From: an uncultured Clostridium sp. | Lineage (GTDB): Bacteria > Bacillota_A > Clostridia > Lachnospirales > Lachnospiraceae | NCBI GenBank assembly: GCA_947174825.1 | Contig: CAMWKN010000011.1 | Span: 1-12,053, forward strand | DNA: 12,053 nt | Reading direction: 5' to 3' | Shown: positions 5,791-12,053 of the stretch, one piece after another | How the letters are laid out: each line of letters begins with the position of its first letter | How positions within the stretch are numbered: the stretch's first letter is position 1 | Made by a program: the position numbers and the translations under genes | The notes under the pieces: model-generated | The model's input: only the letters and a program-made list of their open reading frames with translations | The model's database searches: none | Told to the model about the DNA's origin: nothing

Positions 5791-6440
5791 TGATATTGCA
5801 CCAACTGCTGAATATCCTCTGTTGGCTTTGCATGAGCCGGAACGTACATTTTTGCCTGCATCTTTCCTACCTGTTCCAAAGTATGCAGATATGCCTCTAC
5901 ATCATATATGAACGTAAATTTGTATTTATCCAATGTTTCCTTACTATTTAAGCAATCTGCTATAAAGGCTACCCCGTCTGAAGTCTTGATTCCTATCATA
6001 TCAAAAAAATGTCCCGGCAAATCAATCACAGACAAACTTTGGGGAAAATCAGCAGCGGAAATTTCCGTAACTTCACTTGGTTTTGCCATAAGAAATTTAT
6101 GCTGCAATTCTTTAAGCGGATACCCACCGAACAAAAAGGCAGGTTCTAAAACAGGATATTGTGTAAAAGTTGCCTCTATGCCACGACTAAACACTTTACA
6201 ACCTGTCTGTTTTTGCAAATACTGATTTCCACCGATATGATCTGCATTGGAGTGTGTGTTTATAATAGCTTTTAATGTCCAGCCATTTGTTTCTAAAATC
6301 TGTCTGATTTTCCTTCCAGCGTCCTTGTCATTACCACTGTCAATAAGATATGCCTCTGTTTCATTTTCCATATAGACACCTATCCTTGCCGGAGATTCAA
6401 TATAATAACTTTGCTCCCCTACTTTTATCAACTCATACAT
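5787..6440 (-). CDS. MBL-fold metallo-hydrolase, probably separately translated, C-terminally short
   Basis: A 217-residue metallo-beta-lactamase-fold protein. Visible metal-site elements are NTHSNADHIGG (His63, Asp67, His68; the usual second His is Asn65), LPGHFFD (His144), FIADC (Asp162) and VPAHA (His203). The Asn form of the first motif is, from memory, normal for one clostridial MBL subfamily. AGAGGAG (6449-6455) with an 8-nt spacer precedes the ATG at 6440, so it is probably a gene of its own even though the radical-SAM frame runs straight into it through a run of A. Family members I recall are about 50-60 residues longer at the C-terminus. Here it stops just after LVQYQ, at an ATGA overlap with the secreted-protein frame, which suggests a junction. 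Substrate unknown. Confidence 0.7.
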   Translation of the reverse strand: MYELIKVGEQSYYIESPARIGVYMENETEAYLIDSGNDKDAGRKIRQILETNGWTLKAIINTHSNADHIGGNQYLQKQTGCKVFSRGIEATFTQYPVLEPAFLFGGYPLKELQHKFLMAKPSEVTEISAADFPQSLSVIDLPGHFFDMIGIKTSDGVAFIADCLNSKETLDKYKFTFIYDVEAYLHTLEQVGKMQAKMYVPAHAKPTEDIQQLVQYQ

Positions 6441-7523
6441 TTTTTTTGCTCCTCTTGATATTTTCTGCTCTAAGGCTATAAGTGTATCCCTTTCTAATTC
6501 CAAAGGCATTGAGCCAACATTGTCATATACAGTACAGCAATCGCAAACCTTCACATCTGTACCAGTGAGGTTTTTCATCTTAACCGCACACAACGCCATG
6601 TAATCATCTTTCCTGTCATAATTTTTGCTGCAAATCCATGTAGCCAACAGGCTCTTGTCCCTAATATCGTCAGCAATTTCAGCACCAACACAACGTCCCG
6701 GACACTCCTGAACTGTTCCCGGCAATCTTATATACATACCGTTATGCATCTGTTGACATTTTGCCGCTCCTGCATAGCCAGAGATTCTTTCTGCCTTTAG
6801 TGTATCTAAATCCGTTATTCCCATGCTAACAGCCGACATATAAATATCTGAATAGAAATCAGACAGCCACCGAACATATCTTTCTTCCCTTGTCATAGTA
6901 TTATTTTCATCATACCGGGAAATCAATTCTTTGTTTGTCTCAAATTGTCCCAAAAGCCATTCTAGCTCATCTGTTCCCTTTCCGCTAACCATAGTAGGGA
7001 TAGTGATTACAGTTATATTCCTACGCATAGCCCATTCATACATAACCACGGTTTCATCACTAACCTCTGGTGTAACTGGAGCAGCTACAAGCGCTAATCT
7101 TTTTCCCTTTGCTGGATTATTAAAACCATATTTTACAAGCAGTTTTAATGCACAATCTCTTTTCTCTGTATAGCTTGTCACTCCTCCATCCTTGTCGCAT
7201 CCCACCATACGATCCTGAATTTCCGGCACAAATGAATTACCACCCAATAATATGCTTACATTGTCATATTCAGATAACCTACGAACTAATTCTTCTGCTG
7301 TTTCGATGCCCTCATACCCACAATCTTTAGCAATTTTATCGTCCCCTAATGCCGTACCTTTCGTGAAAATACCTATCTTAATATCCATTTGCTTCAAATC
7401 ATCTAAGATATTGAACAAATCTGGAATCTTAAAAATCTCACCAATCCCAAGAAACTTGACAGACTCTAACCCTATTTTTTTAGCTTCCGCCAAAATCTGT
7501 TTCATATCAGACCATTTTAACAA
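5787..7523 (-). CDS. Radical-SAM remnant fused in frame to MBL-fold protein
   Basis: One 578-codon open frame. Residues 1-361 look like a radical-SAM protein: a helix then SVKFLGIGE (residues 21-29, the GGEP-like SAM contact), IGIFTKGT (50-56), and a Cys-rich C-terminal part (Cys256, 274, 278, 298, 312, 327, 329, 330) that could hold auxiliary iron-sulfur clusters. The CxxxCxxC motif that must come first in this fold is absent. The frame begins at a weak TTG with no ribosome site, right at the edge of the repeat copy at 7555, so the 5' end has evidently been cut off. From residue 362 it continues into a metallo-beta-lactamase fold that has its own start. As it stands, the radical-SAM part should be inactive. 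Confidence 0.6.
   Translation of the reverse strand: MLKWSDMKQILAEAKKIGLESVKFLGIGEIFKIPDLFNILDDLKQMDIKIGIFTKGTALGDDKIAKDCGYEGIETAEELVRRLSEYDNVSILLGGNSFVPEIQDRMVGCDKDGGVTSYTEKRDCALKLLVKYGFNNPAKGKRLALVAAPVTPEVSDETVVMYEWAMRRNITVITIPTMVSGKGTDELEWLLGQFETNKELISRYDENNTMTREERYVRWLSDFYSDIYMSAVSMGITDLDTLKAERISGYAGAAKCQQMHNGMYIRLPGTVQECPGRCVGAEIADDIRDKSLLATWICSKNYDRKDDYMALCAVKMKNLTGTDVKVCDCCTVYDNVGSMPLELERDTLIALEQKISRGAKKMYELIKVGEQSYYIESPARIGVYMENETEAYLIDSGNDKDAGRKIRQILETNGWTLKAIINTHSNADHIGGNQYLQKQTGCKVFSRGIEATFTQYPVLEPAFLFGGYPLKELQHKFLMAKPSEVTEISAADFPQSLSVIDLPGHFFDMIGIKTSDGVAFIADCLNSKETLDKYKFTFIYDVEAYLHTLEQVGKMQAKMYVPAHAKPTEDIQQLVQYQ
6449..6455 (-). promoter_or_regulatory. Internal ribosome binding site for the MBL protein
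   Basis: AGAGGAG on the minus strand, then CAAAAAAA, then ATG at 6440. This site decides that the MBL protein can be made independently although it lies inside a longer open frame. Confidence 0.7.
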
Positions 7524-7554
7524 CTTGTGCCCGTCAAGAATTTTTCTTTGTGCC

Positions 7555-7673
7555 GTTTTACCTCATTACCTCTGACTGCCACGCCAATAGGCACAATCCT
7601 CTGCTCCATACTTTCATGGACAACAGTGTTATTCATTGCAGGTACATCTTCGCACGAAACGGGATTCTGCCAC
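7555..7673 (-). pseudogene. Broken duplicate of the 86-residue gene
   Basis: On the minus strand this begins at a GTG with the same first codons as the intact gene at 4802-5062 (AESRFVRR), then meets TAA after 14 codons because of an extra base relative to copy 1. An alternative frame from an ATG at 7636 recovers MEQRIVPIGVAVRGNEVK and runs on to a TAA at 7517, past the repeat edge, ending in unrelated residues. The second half of the gene is missing. It is a frameshifted, 3'-truncated copy, probably not functional. Confidence 0.65.
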
Positions 7674-7741
7674 CCTTTTATCCCCGCATAAGCATAGACG
7701 GAAAAGCAAATATAAAATCAGGTGTATGCATGTCCTATTAA
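7555..7741. repeat. Direct repeat, copy 2 (about 187 bp)
   Basis: Second copy of 4945-5134, same orientation. Identity stops abruptly at its left edge: on the minus strand both copies read GGTAATGAGGTAAAAC, after which copy 1 continues its gene and copy 2 enters radical-SAM sequence. This marks a recombination junction. Confidence 0.85.
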
Positions 7742-7953
7742 GGAACATACCATTATGATAAGGAAAAATATAAGATTTTCAGAATGCACTATTTATAGCC
7801 GATATTTACACTCAACATCAAAAAAGACCAGATATAGCATCTGATCTTTCTTAAATATATCTTGTTCATTTTACATAAACGCTCATTATACAAAATTAAA
7901 TTATGTCCAAAGAATTACAATAAATATTCTCTTTGTTTAAATAAAAAAATGGC
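7742..7953. other. AT-rich gene-free stretch between repeat copy 2 and the permease gene
   Basis: Together with the repeat copy this makes a gap of about 430 bases between real coding starts and ends. It holds a short segment that weakly matches 5135-5252, the hairpin terminator at 7820-7851, and about 100 bases of AT-rich sequence in which I see no gene, promoter or repeat worth calling. Confidence 0.5.
7820..7851 (-). terminator. Terminator of the ABC-transporter operon
   Basis: Minus strand AAGAAAGATCAGAT, short GCT loop, ATATCTGGTCTTTTTT: an 11-bp-class stem with a G-T pair, ending in six T. It lies about 100 bases after the permease stop at 7954 and occupies the same place relative to the repeat as the terminator at 5253-5298. 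Confidence 0.8.
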
Positions 7954-9186
7954 TTAGAAATTGAATCGACTTTCAATAAAATATACACAAATCTGCATAA
8001 TACACTCAAGTAAAAATATTGTAAATGACAAAACAGCAAGGTACATATTCATATCTTTTATAAAACAAATTGTACATAAACACCCCGTTAAGCCACCGAT
8101 AAATACTGGCAATAAATTTTTTATCCATAATGATTTTTTCCTTACTTTTTCCCTACAATCTTTTTCAATTCCTAGAGTTATCTGTAAATTATAATCTCTT
8201 TTTCTTCCATTCTTTTCACTGATATACTGCATATGCTGTGTAAGTAGTAAAAGGATGCACAATACTACTAGCGTCGTAACCAAGCTAAAAATTAAGATTC
8301 TATTTTCTTTTTGTATCCTTAAATAGTGATCCCACTTACCTATCAGCCGTATATTCTCCGATACAATATTACTATCAAAGCAAGCATTTTCTGTCAAATT
8401 TATGCACAACTTATAAAATAAAAAACCCTGCTGTGCAACCGTACTAAAATCTTCATCGTTTAAGATCAAAATACGCCTTTGGGAATCTTCACAATTAAAC
8501 AGATACTCCCATATCTCATAATCTGTAAAAAAGCAATATTTATTTCCCTCCACATCAATCGGAATTTCTTCATCTATCTCCCAATAATGCCATTCCCTAC
8601 CGTCAGCTTCCTTTGTAATACTTACCATTGATCTATCTAGCTGGCTCAAAACGATAGTGTGTCCGCTTTCAATATTTAACATCCTCCCCGTTATTGCATT
8701 GTAAGATTTTTCTGGTATCATAGTAATTCCAGTCTCACCATATATTGCATATCCATCCACTGATGGAATCATATAGCATTCACGTATGCTGTTCTGTTGT
8801 TGGAGTAAAAAAGACTCCATATCACCGTACTGATTTTCTCCAAATTCCAATACATATTCAAACGGACTGTCTGAAGTATCAAGACTCCAATTCTCTAAAC
8901 CCAGCATCATTATGATGACCATTAAAAACACAAGTAACCAGTTTATGATTGCATAAGCCGATAATGCTTTTGCAGAATTCCTATAATGGTTCCTTATTTC
9001 ATTCAATAATATAAGATTCCAACTTGCCTCTTTCTTTCTCTGCAAAATAACAGAAAACCAGTATCCAAAAGACAGCACCGTAAAATAGATACCAATACAT
9101 ACAATGCAAACTGACACAATCGGCAATAAATTAGAATGTTCTACCATACCTATTTTATTGTAAAGCAGGACACAATTTCCACCCAC
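7954..9186 (-). CDS. BceB-like ABC permease, C-terminal part after a frameshift
   Basis: A 410-codon frame with two membrane segments near residues 20-45 and 75-100, a large hydrophilic region of about 200 residues (100-300) that would be extracellular, then three hydrophobic segments near 300-320, 355-375 and 380-400. This is the C-terminal part of an FtsX-fold permease of the BceB type, where the big extracellular loop senses or binds peptide antibiotics. The nominal GTG at 9186 has no ribosome site, and the frame joins the upstream 217-codon frame at a run of ten T. Joining them by a one-base change gives a protein of about 617 residues, normal for BceB. It is therefore the back half of one gene, either broken or dependent on slippage. 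Specificity is not known. Confidence 0.75.
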   Translation of the reverse strand: MGGNCVLLYNKIGMVEHSNLLPIVSVCIVCIGIYFTVLSFGYWFSVILQRKKEASWNLILLNEIRNHYRNSAKALSAYAIINWLLVFLMVIIMMLGLENWSLDTSDSPFEYVLEFGENQYGDMESFLLQQQNSIRECYMIPSVDGYAIYGETGITMIPEKSYNAITGRMLNIESGHTIVLSQLDRSMVSITKEADGREWHYWEIDEEIPIDVEGNKYCFFTDYEIWEYLFNCEDSQRRILILNDEDFSTVAQQGFLFYKLCINLTENACFDSNIVSENIRLIGKWDHYLRIQKENRILIFSLVTTLVVLCILLLLTQHMQYISEKNGRKRDYNLQITLGIEKDCREKVRKKSLWIKNLLPVFIGGLTGCLCTICFIKDMNMYLAVLSFTIFLLECIMQICVYFIESRFNF

Positions 9187-9808
9187 CAGAAAAAAAAAAG
9201 CCTACTCTAGCTTGAACTGCACCATTGGTATTACGCTTCATTTTTCCATCTCGATTACTGATAATCTCATAAATATTTTGATTATTTATAATGCGTTGAT
9301 TGTAAACAATTCCCATCAAACAAACAAACAAGATAGAAATGACAGCAAGCCAAAATATTCCTATTAAAACTCCATTAAAAATGTTCTCGTCCCTATCAAG
9401 AATAAAATGCAATATCACAATGGCATAAACACAAAATCCAACTGTTACGCCTGCGGCATCTGCCATAATAATAAAACCTAAATTTTCAACAATCAGGCGT
9501 TTCTTCAATTTTTTTCTTGGCATTCCCATAGAAATAAGGATTCCAATATCTTTACGAATCTGGTCAAAATAGTTTCTATACAAAGATTTCAGATAAATGT
9601 AAATTGCTATTAGGACTGTGCAGATCAACACATACATAATCGAAACCATGCCATTTTCCCTATATAGCAATTCCACAAACGTCTGATTACTTGACAAAAA
9701 AATCAAAAAAGAAAAAACTGTGGCAAGAACAAAAATAGCATAAATATAAAACCGTAACTCTTTCTCTGCCTTTATACTTTTTATTAACAGAATATCAAAA
9801 GATTTCAT
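9155..9808 (-). CDS. BceB-like ABC permease, N-terminal part
   Basis: A 217-codon frame that starts MKSFDILLIKSIKAEKE. It has four membrane segments (about residues 20-40, 55-75, 108-135, 150-170) and the RKDIGILISMGMPRKKL cytoplasmic motif typical of FtsX-type permeases (cf. RrkEIGilraiGas). After FFF at residue 206 it reads SGGWKLCPALQ and stops; that tail is out of frame with the family and with the following 410-codon frame. The ATG overlaps the end of the ATPase gene by 14 bases, so the two are translationally coupled. On its own it gives a truncated membrane protein. With a minus-one change in the T run at 9190-9199 it continues into the C-terminal part. Confidence 0.75.
   Translation of the reverse strand: MKSFDILLIKSIKAEKELRFYIYAIFVLATVFSFLIFLSSNQTFVELLYRENGMVSIMYVLICTVLIAIYIYLKSLYRNYFDQIRKDIGILISMGMPRKKLKKRLIVENLGFIIMADAAGVTVGFCVYAIVILHFILDRDENIFNGVLIGIFWLAVISILFVCLMGIVYNQRIINNQNIYEIISNRDGKMKRNTNGAVQARVGFFFSGGWKLCPALQ
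9190..9199 (-). other. Run of ten T at the permease frameshift
   Basis: Minus strand GGC followed by ten T and CTGGTG. With nine T the reading frame passes through as GFFFLVGGN and joins the two permease frames. A homopolymer of this length is prone to replication or transcriptional slippage, and also to sequencing error. Confidence 0.8.
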
Positions 9809-10535
9809 CCATTTTTCCCATTTCTTCCTGAATACTTCTATAAAAATTTTCCTGTGAATCAGTTTTCTTTATCATTTTTACAAATTGTCCATCACGCAAA
9901 AATATAACTCTGTTACAAAAACTAGCACAAAGTACATCATGTGTAACCATGATAATCGTAACCTTACAATCTACATTAATCTTTCTAAACAACTCCAACA
10001 CTTTTCTTCCAGATCCAACATCAAGGCTTCCTGTAGGTTCATCTGCAAGTAGAATCTTACTTTTCTTTATCACAGCTCTTGCAATCGCCGCCCTCTGTTG
10101 TTCTCCGCCCGAAACTTCATCTGGAAATCTGTTTTCAAATTCATCAACACCCAACTGTTTTGCAATAACTGTATAATCCTGTTCTATTTTTTTTTCATCC
10201 TTTTCCATCATAGTATATGGTAAAATGATATTTTCTTTTACCGTCAAACCAGCCAATAAGTTGTAATCCTGAAAAACGAAAGAAATCACATTTTTTCGAT
10301 ATAGCTCTCTTTCAGACTCTTTCATAGCTAGCAAATCTTTACCAAAAACACTCACTTCTCCTACGGAATAAGTTTCAAGTCCTCCTACAATGCGTAGAAA
10401 AGTACTCTTCCCACTTCCAGATGCACCCATAATTCCCAAGAATTCCCCATCCTTCACAGTTAAATTTAATCCCTGTAAAACCAAATGTTTCTGAAAATCA
10501 TCATATGTTTTTTCTAAATTTGTTATTTGTATCAT
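9795..10535 (-). CDS. ABC transporter ATPase, BceA/MacB-like
   Basis: A 246-residue complete ATP-binding subunit. In order: Walker A GASGSGKST (about residues 36-44), Q-loop FQDYN, signature VSGGEQQR, Walker B ILLADEPTGSLD, and H-loop VTHD. The TGSLD after Walker B and the EQQR after the signature are typical of the LolD/MacB/BceA group, which pairs with FtsX-fold permeases and not with importer permeases. The ATG at 10535 follows GAGGG with good spacing, overlapping the stop of the preceding exporter gene (gap of 7 bases). The 3' end overlaps the permease start by 14 bases. Role: powering the BceB-like permease in antimicrobial-peptide sensing, resistance or peptide release. No response-regulator and kinase pair is in the window. 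Confidence 0.9.
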   Translation of the reverse strand: MIQITNLEKTYDDFQKHLVLQGLNLTVKDGEFLGIMGASGSGKSTFLRIVGGLETYSVGEVSVFGKDLLAMKESERELYRKNVISFVFQDYNLLAGLTVKENIILPYTMMEKDEKKIEQDYTVIAKQLGVDEFENRFPDEVSGGEQQRAAIARAVIKKSKILLADEPTGSLDVGSGRKVLELFRKINVDCKVTIIMVTHDVLCASFCNRVIFLRDGQFVKMIKKTDSQENFYRSIQEEMGKMDEIF

Positions 10536-10542
10536 ATTACCC

Positions 10543-12053
10543 TCACTGCATTAGAACTAAATTTGCATCCTTAAAACGCTCAATTATGTATGTATCATGC
10601 GTTATTATAATCACTGTTTTTTTATCTATAATTTGTTCAATCAGCTTAACTATTCCTTCTCGATTTTTACTATCCAAAGCAGAAGTTGGTTCATCAAAAA
10701 TATAAATCTTAGGTCTTTTTAAAATTCCACGTGCTATATTCAATCGTTGTTTCTGTCCCTCTGAAAAATTATTTCCCGCCTCACTCATTACCGTTTCCAT
10801 CCCTAATGGCAACGAATTAATATAATCATACAATCCCACCATTTTTAATGTCTTTATTATTTCCTGATTATCTACGTTAGCATTTGCAAATAATAAATTC
10901 TCTTTAATTGTGCCGCTAAAAAAAACTGCCGTTTGTGCTATATATGCAATATTCTCTCTTAATTGATACTTATTTATTTGACCTAACTCTAAATCTCCTA
11001 TCTTTATTTTACCTTTTTCTACTTCATAAAATCTTAAAAGGAGCTTACATATAGTTGTCTTTCCTAGTCCGCTCTGACCAATTAGCAAATTACATTTTCC
11101 GCCTTCAAATCGGCAAGAAAAATCTTGCAAAATTATATTCCTATCATATGTAAAATTAATATTCTTTAAAATAATATCTCCATCCAATACATCTAAATCT
11201 ATATATTCATTGTTTTCATGGTCTTCATGGTTAAATTGCATTTCATCAAAAAAATCTTCAATCCTATTAATGGATATTTTAGCTTCTTTCCATGATGAAT
11301 AATATTCAGATATATTATATAATGAATTATAAAATCTCGTTGAGTATGTTGAAAACGCAACATATGCTCCAATCGTCAAAATCCCCTTTTGAATGTACTT
11401 TGTACTTATTAATAGTATTAAACAATTTATCAAAATCGAAAATGTTGCATTGCAAAGTCTCCCTTTTTGCCTAATTCTTTCTTTCATTAAAACTATACCT
11501 TGTTGATTAAATTGTTCTTTTTCCATTTTATTTTTGAATATCTTTTCGAGCGTGTATGACTTTATTTCCTTTATTCCAAAAATAGTCTCATTAAACAGCC
11601 CTAAATATGAATCACATGATTGTCGTTGCTTGTATGTTTCTTTTTGCATTTTTTCAGCAAAATATTTCGTTATAGCAAAAGAAAACGGAAATCCTATTAT
11701 TAAAATCAGTGTTAATTTAATATTTATTTTAACAATTATATAGCCAATTATTAAAACACTTACAAGATTGATAAGTATTTCCACGAAAGTAGAAGAAAGC
11801 AAATTTGATACAACGGAAATATCCCCTTCATATCTGGACAGAAACTCCGCAGATTTATATTTATCAAATTTTTTTAAAGGCAAATCAATAATTTTATCAT
11901 ACAAAATTTTTTTGAGTTCCACTGACAAGTACGCACTTATTTTTGTTATCCTGTAAGTGCCAAAGCATGATACAACTGTACTTAAAAGCATTGCTAATAA
12001 AAGATACATTAATAATATTTCTATTTTCTCAAAATTCATATTGCTTACACGAT
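10543..12053 (-). CDS. ABC exporter with fused membrane and ATPase domains, partial at the 5' end
   Basis: A type IV ABC exporter half-transporter (MsbA/LmrA layout). The first ATG in the window, at 12039, corresponds to the second membrane helix of the family, and the frame stays open to the window edge, so the true start lies beyond 12053. The membrane domain holds about five visible helices. The ATPase has Walker A GQSGLGKTT, Q-loop IAQTAVFF, signature FSEGQKQR (in place of LSGGQ), Walker B IYIFDEPTSALD, and H-loop ITHD. The FSEGQ variant is seen in some peptide exporters. No C39 peptidase domain is in the visible part. It is strongly AT-rich compared with the recombinases and sits 7 bases upstream of the ATPase at 9795-10535, in one operon. 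The substrate, perhaps a peptide, is inference. Confidence 0.85.
   Translation of the reverse strand, partial: RVSNMNFEKIEILLMYLLLAMLLSTVVSCFGTYRITKISAYLSVELKKILYDKIIDLPLKKFDKYKSAEFLSRYEGDISVVSNLLSSTFVEILINLVSVLIIGYIIVKINIKLTLILIIGFPFSFAITKYFAEKMQKETYKQRQSCDSYLGLFNETIFGIKEIKSYTLEKIFKNKMEKEQFNQQGIVLMKERIRQKGRLCNATFSILINCLILLISTKYIQKGILTIGAYVAFSTYSTRFYNSLYNISEYYSSWKEAKISINRIEDFFDEMQFNHEDHENNEYIDLDVLDGDIILKNINFTYDRNIILQDFSCRFEGGKCNLLIGQSGLGKTTICKLLLRFYEVEKGKIKIGDLELGQINKYQLRENIAYIAQTAVFFSGTIKENLLFANANVDNQEIIKTLKMVGLYDYINSLPLGMETVMSEAGNNFSEGQKQRLNIARGILKRPKIYIFDEPTSALDSKNREGIVKLIEQIIDKKTVIIITHDTYIIERFKDANLVLMQ

Noticed and set aside
7523..7741. Possible tRNA or attachment site at the repeat junction
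   Set aside because: No cloverleaf or CCA-type end is visible. The repeat contains coding sequence of the 86-residue gene, so a duplicated gene block explains it better.

Overview
The window looks like part of an integrative mobile element from a low-GC Gram-positive gut bacterium, most likely a clostridial/Lachnospiraceae-type genome. This rests on tandem large serine recombinases with zinc ribbons, AGGAGG-type ribosome sites, AT-rich cargo and the general style of the small proteins. Species cannot be told from the sequence. Every gene I support lies on the minus strand, so transcription runs from the right edge (12053) to the left edge (1).

Layout from left to right. 51-3431: two full-length large serine recombinases, abutting with no gap, which form the integration/excision module. 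3576-3815: a small DUF6870-like protein. 3871-4620: three overlapping short frames ending in a clear terminator. They are a serine-recombinase-like domain without its catalytic residues, the first ~20 codons of a PemK/MazF-like toxin, and a recombinase N-terminal stub with Gly in place of the catalytic Ser. 4626-4809: a highly structured stretch with three inverted repeats. 4802-5062: an 86-residue protein of unknown family. 5253-7523: damaged cargo, consisting of a secreted protein gene split by an amber codon, a metallo-beta-lactamase-fold protein shortened at its C-terminus, and a radical-SAM protein missing its N-terminal cluster motif. The last two run in one open frame. 7555-7741: a second, broken copy of the 4945-5134 sequence. 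7820-12053: an ABC-transporter cargo operon (exporter, BceA-like ATPase, BceB-like permease broken by a frameshift in a run of ten T) that ends in its own terminator.

The main theme is modular reshuffling. A direct repeat of about 190 bp, with diverged flanks that both run into a hairpin terminator, brackets the segment carrying the broken cargo genes, and several gene ends coincide with visible junctions. The recombinases are intact. The cargo ABC operon could act in peptide export or antimicrobial-peptide detoxification, but its permease needs a one-base frame correction. AT content rises visibly from the recombinase module to the exporter at the right edge, which fits cargo of separate origin.
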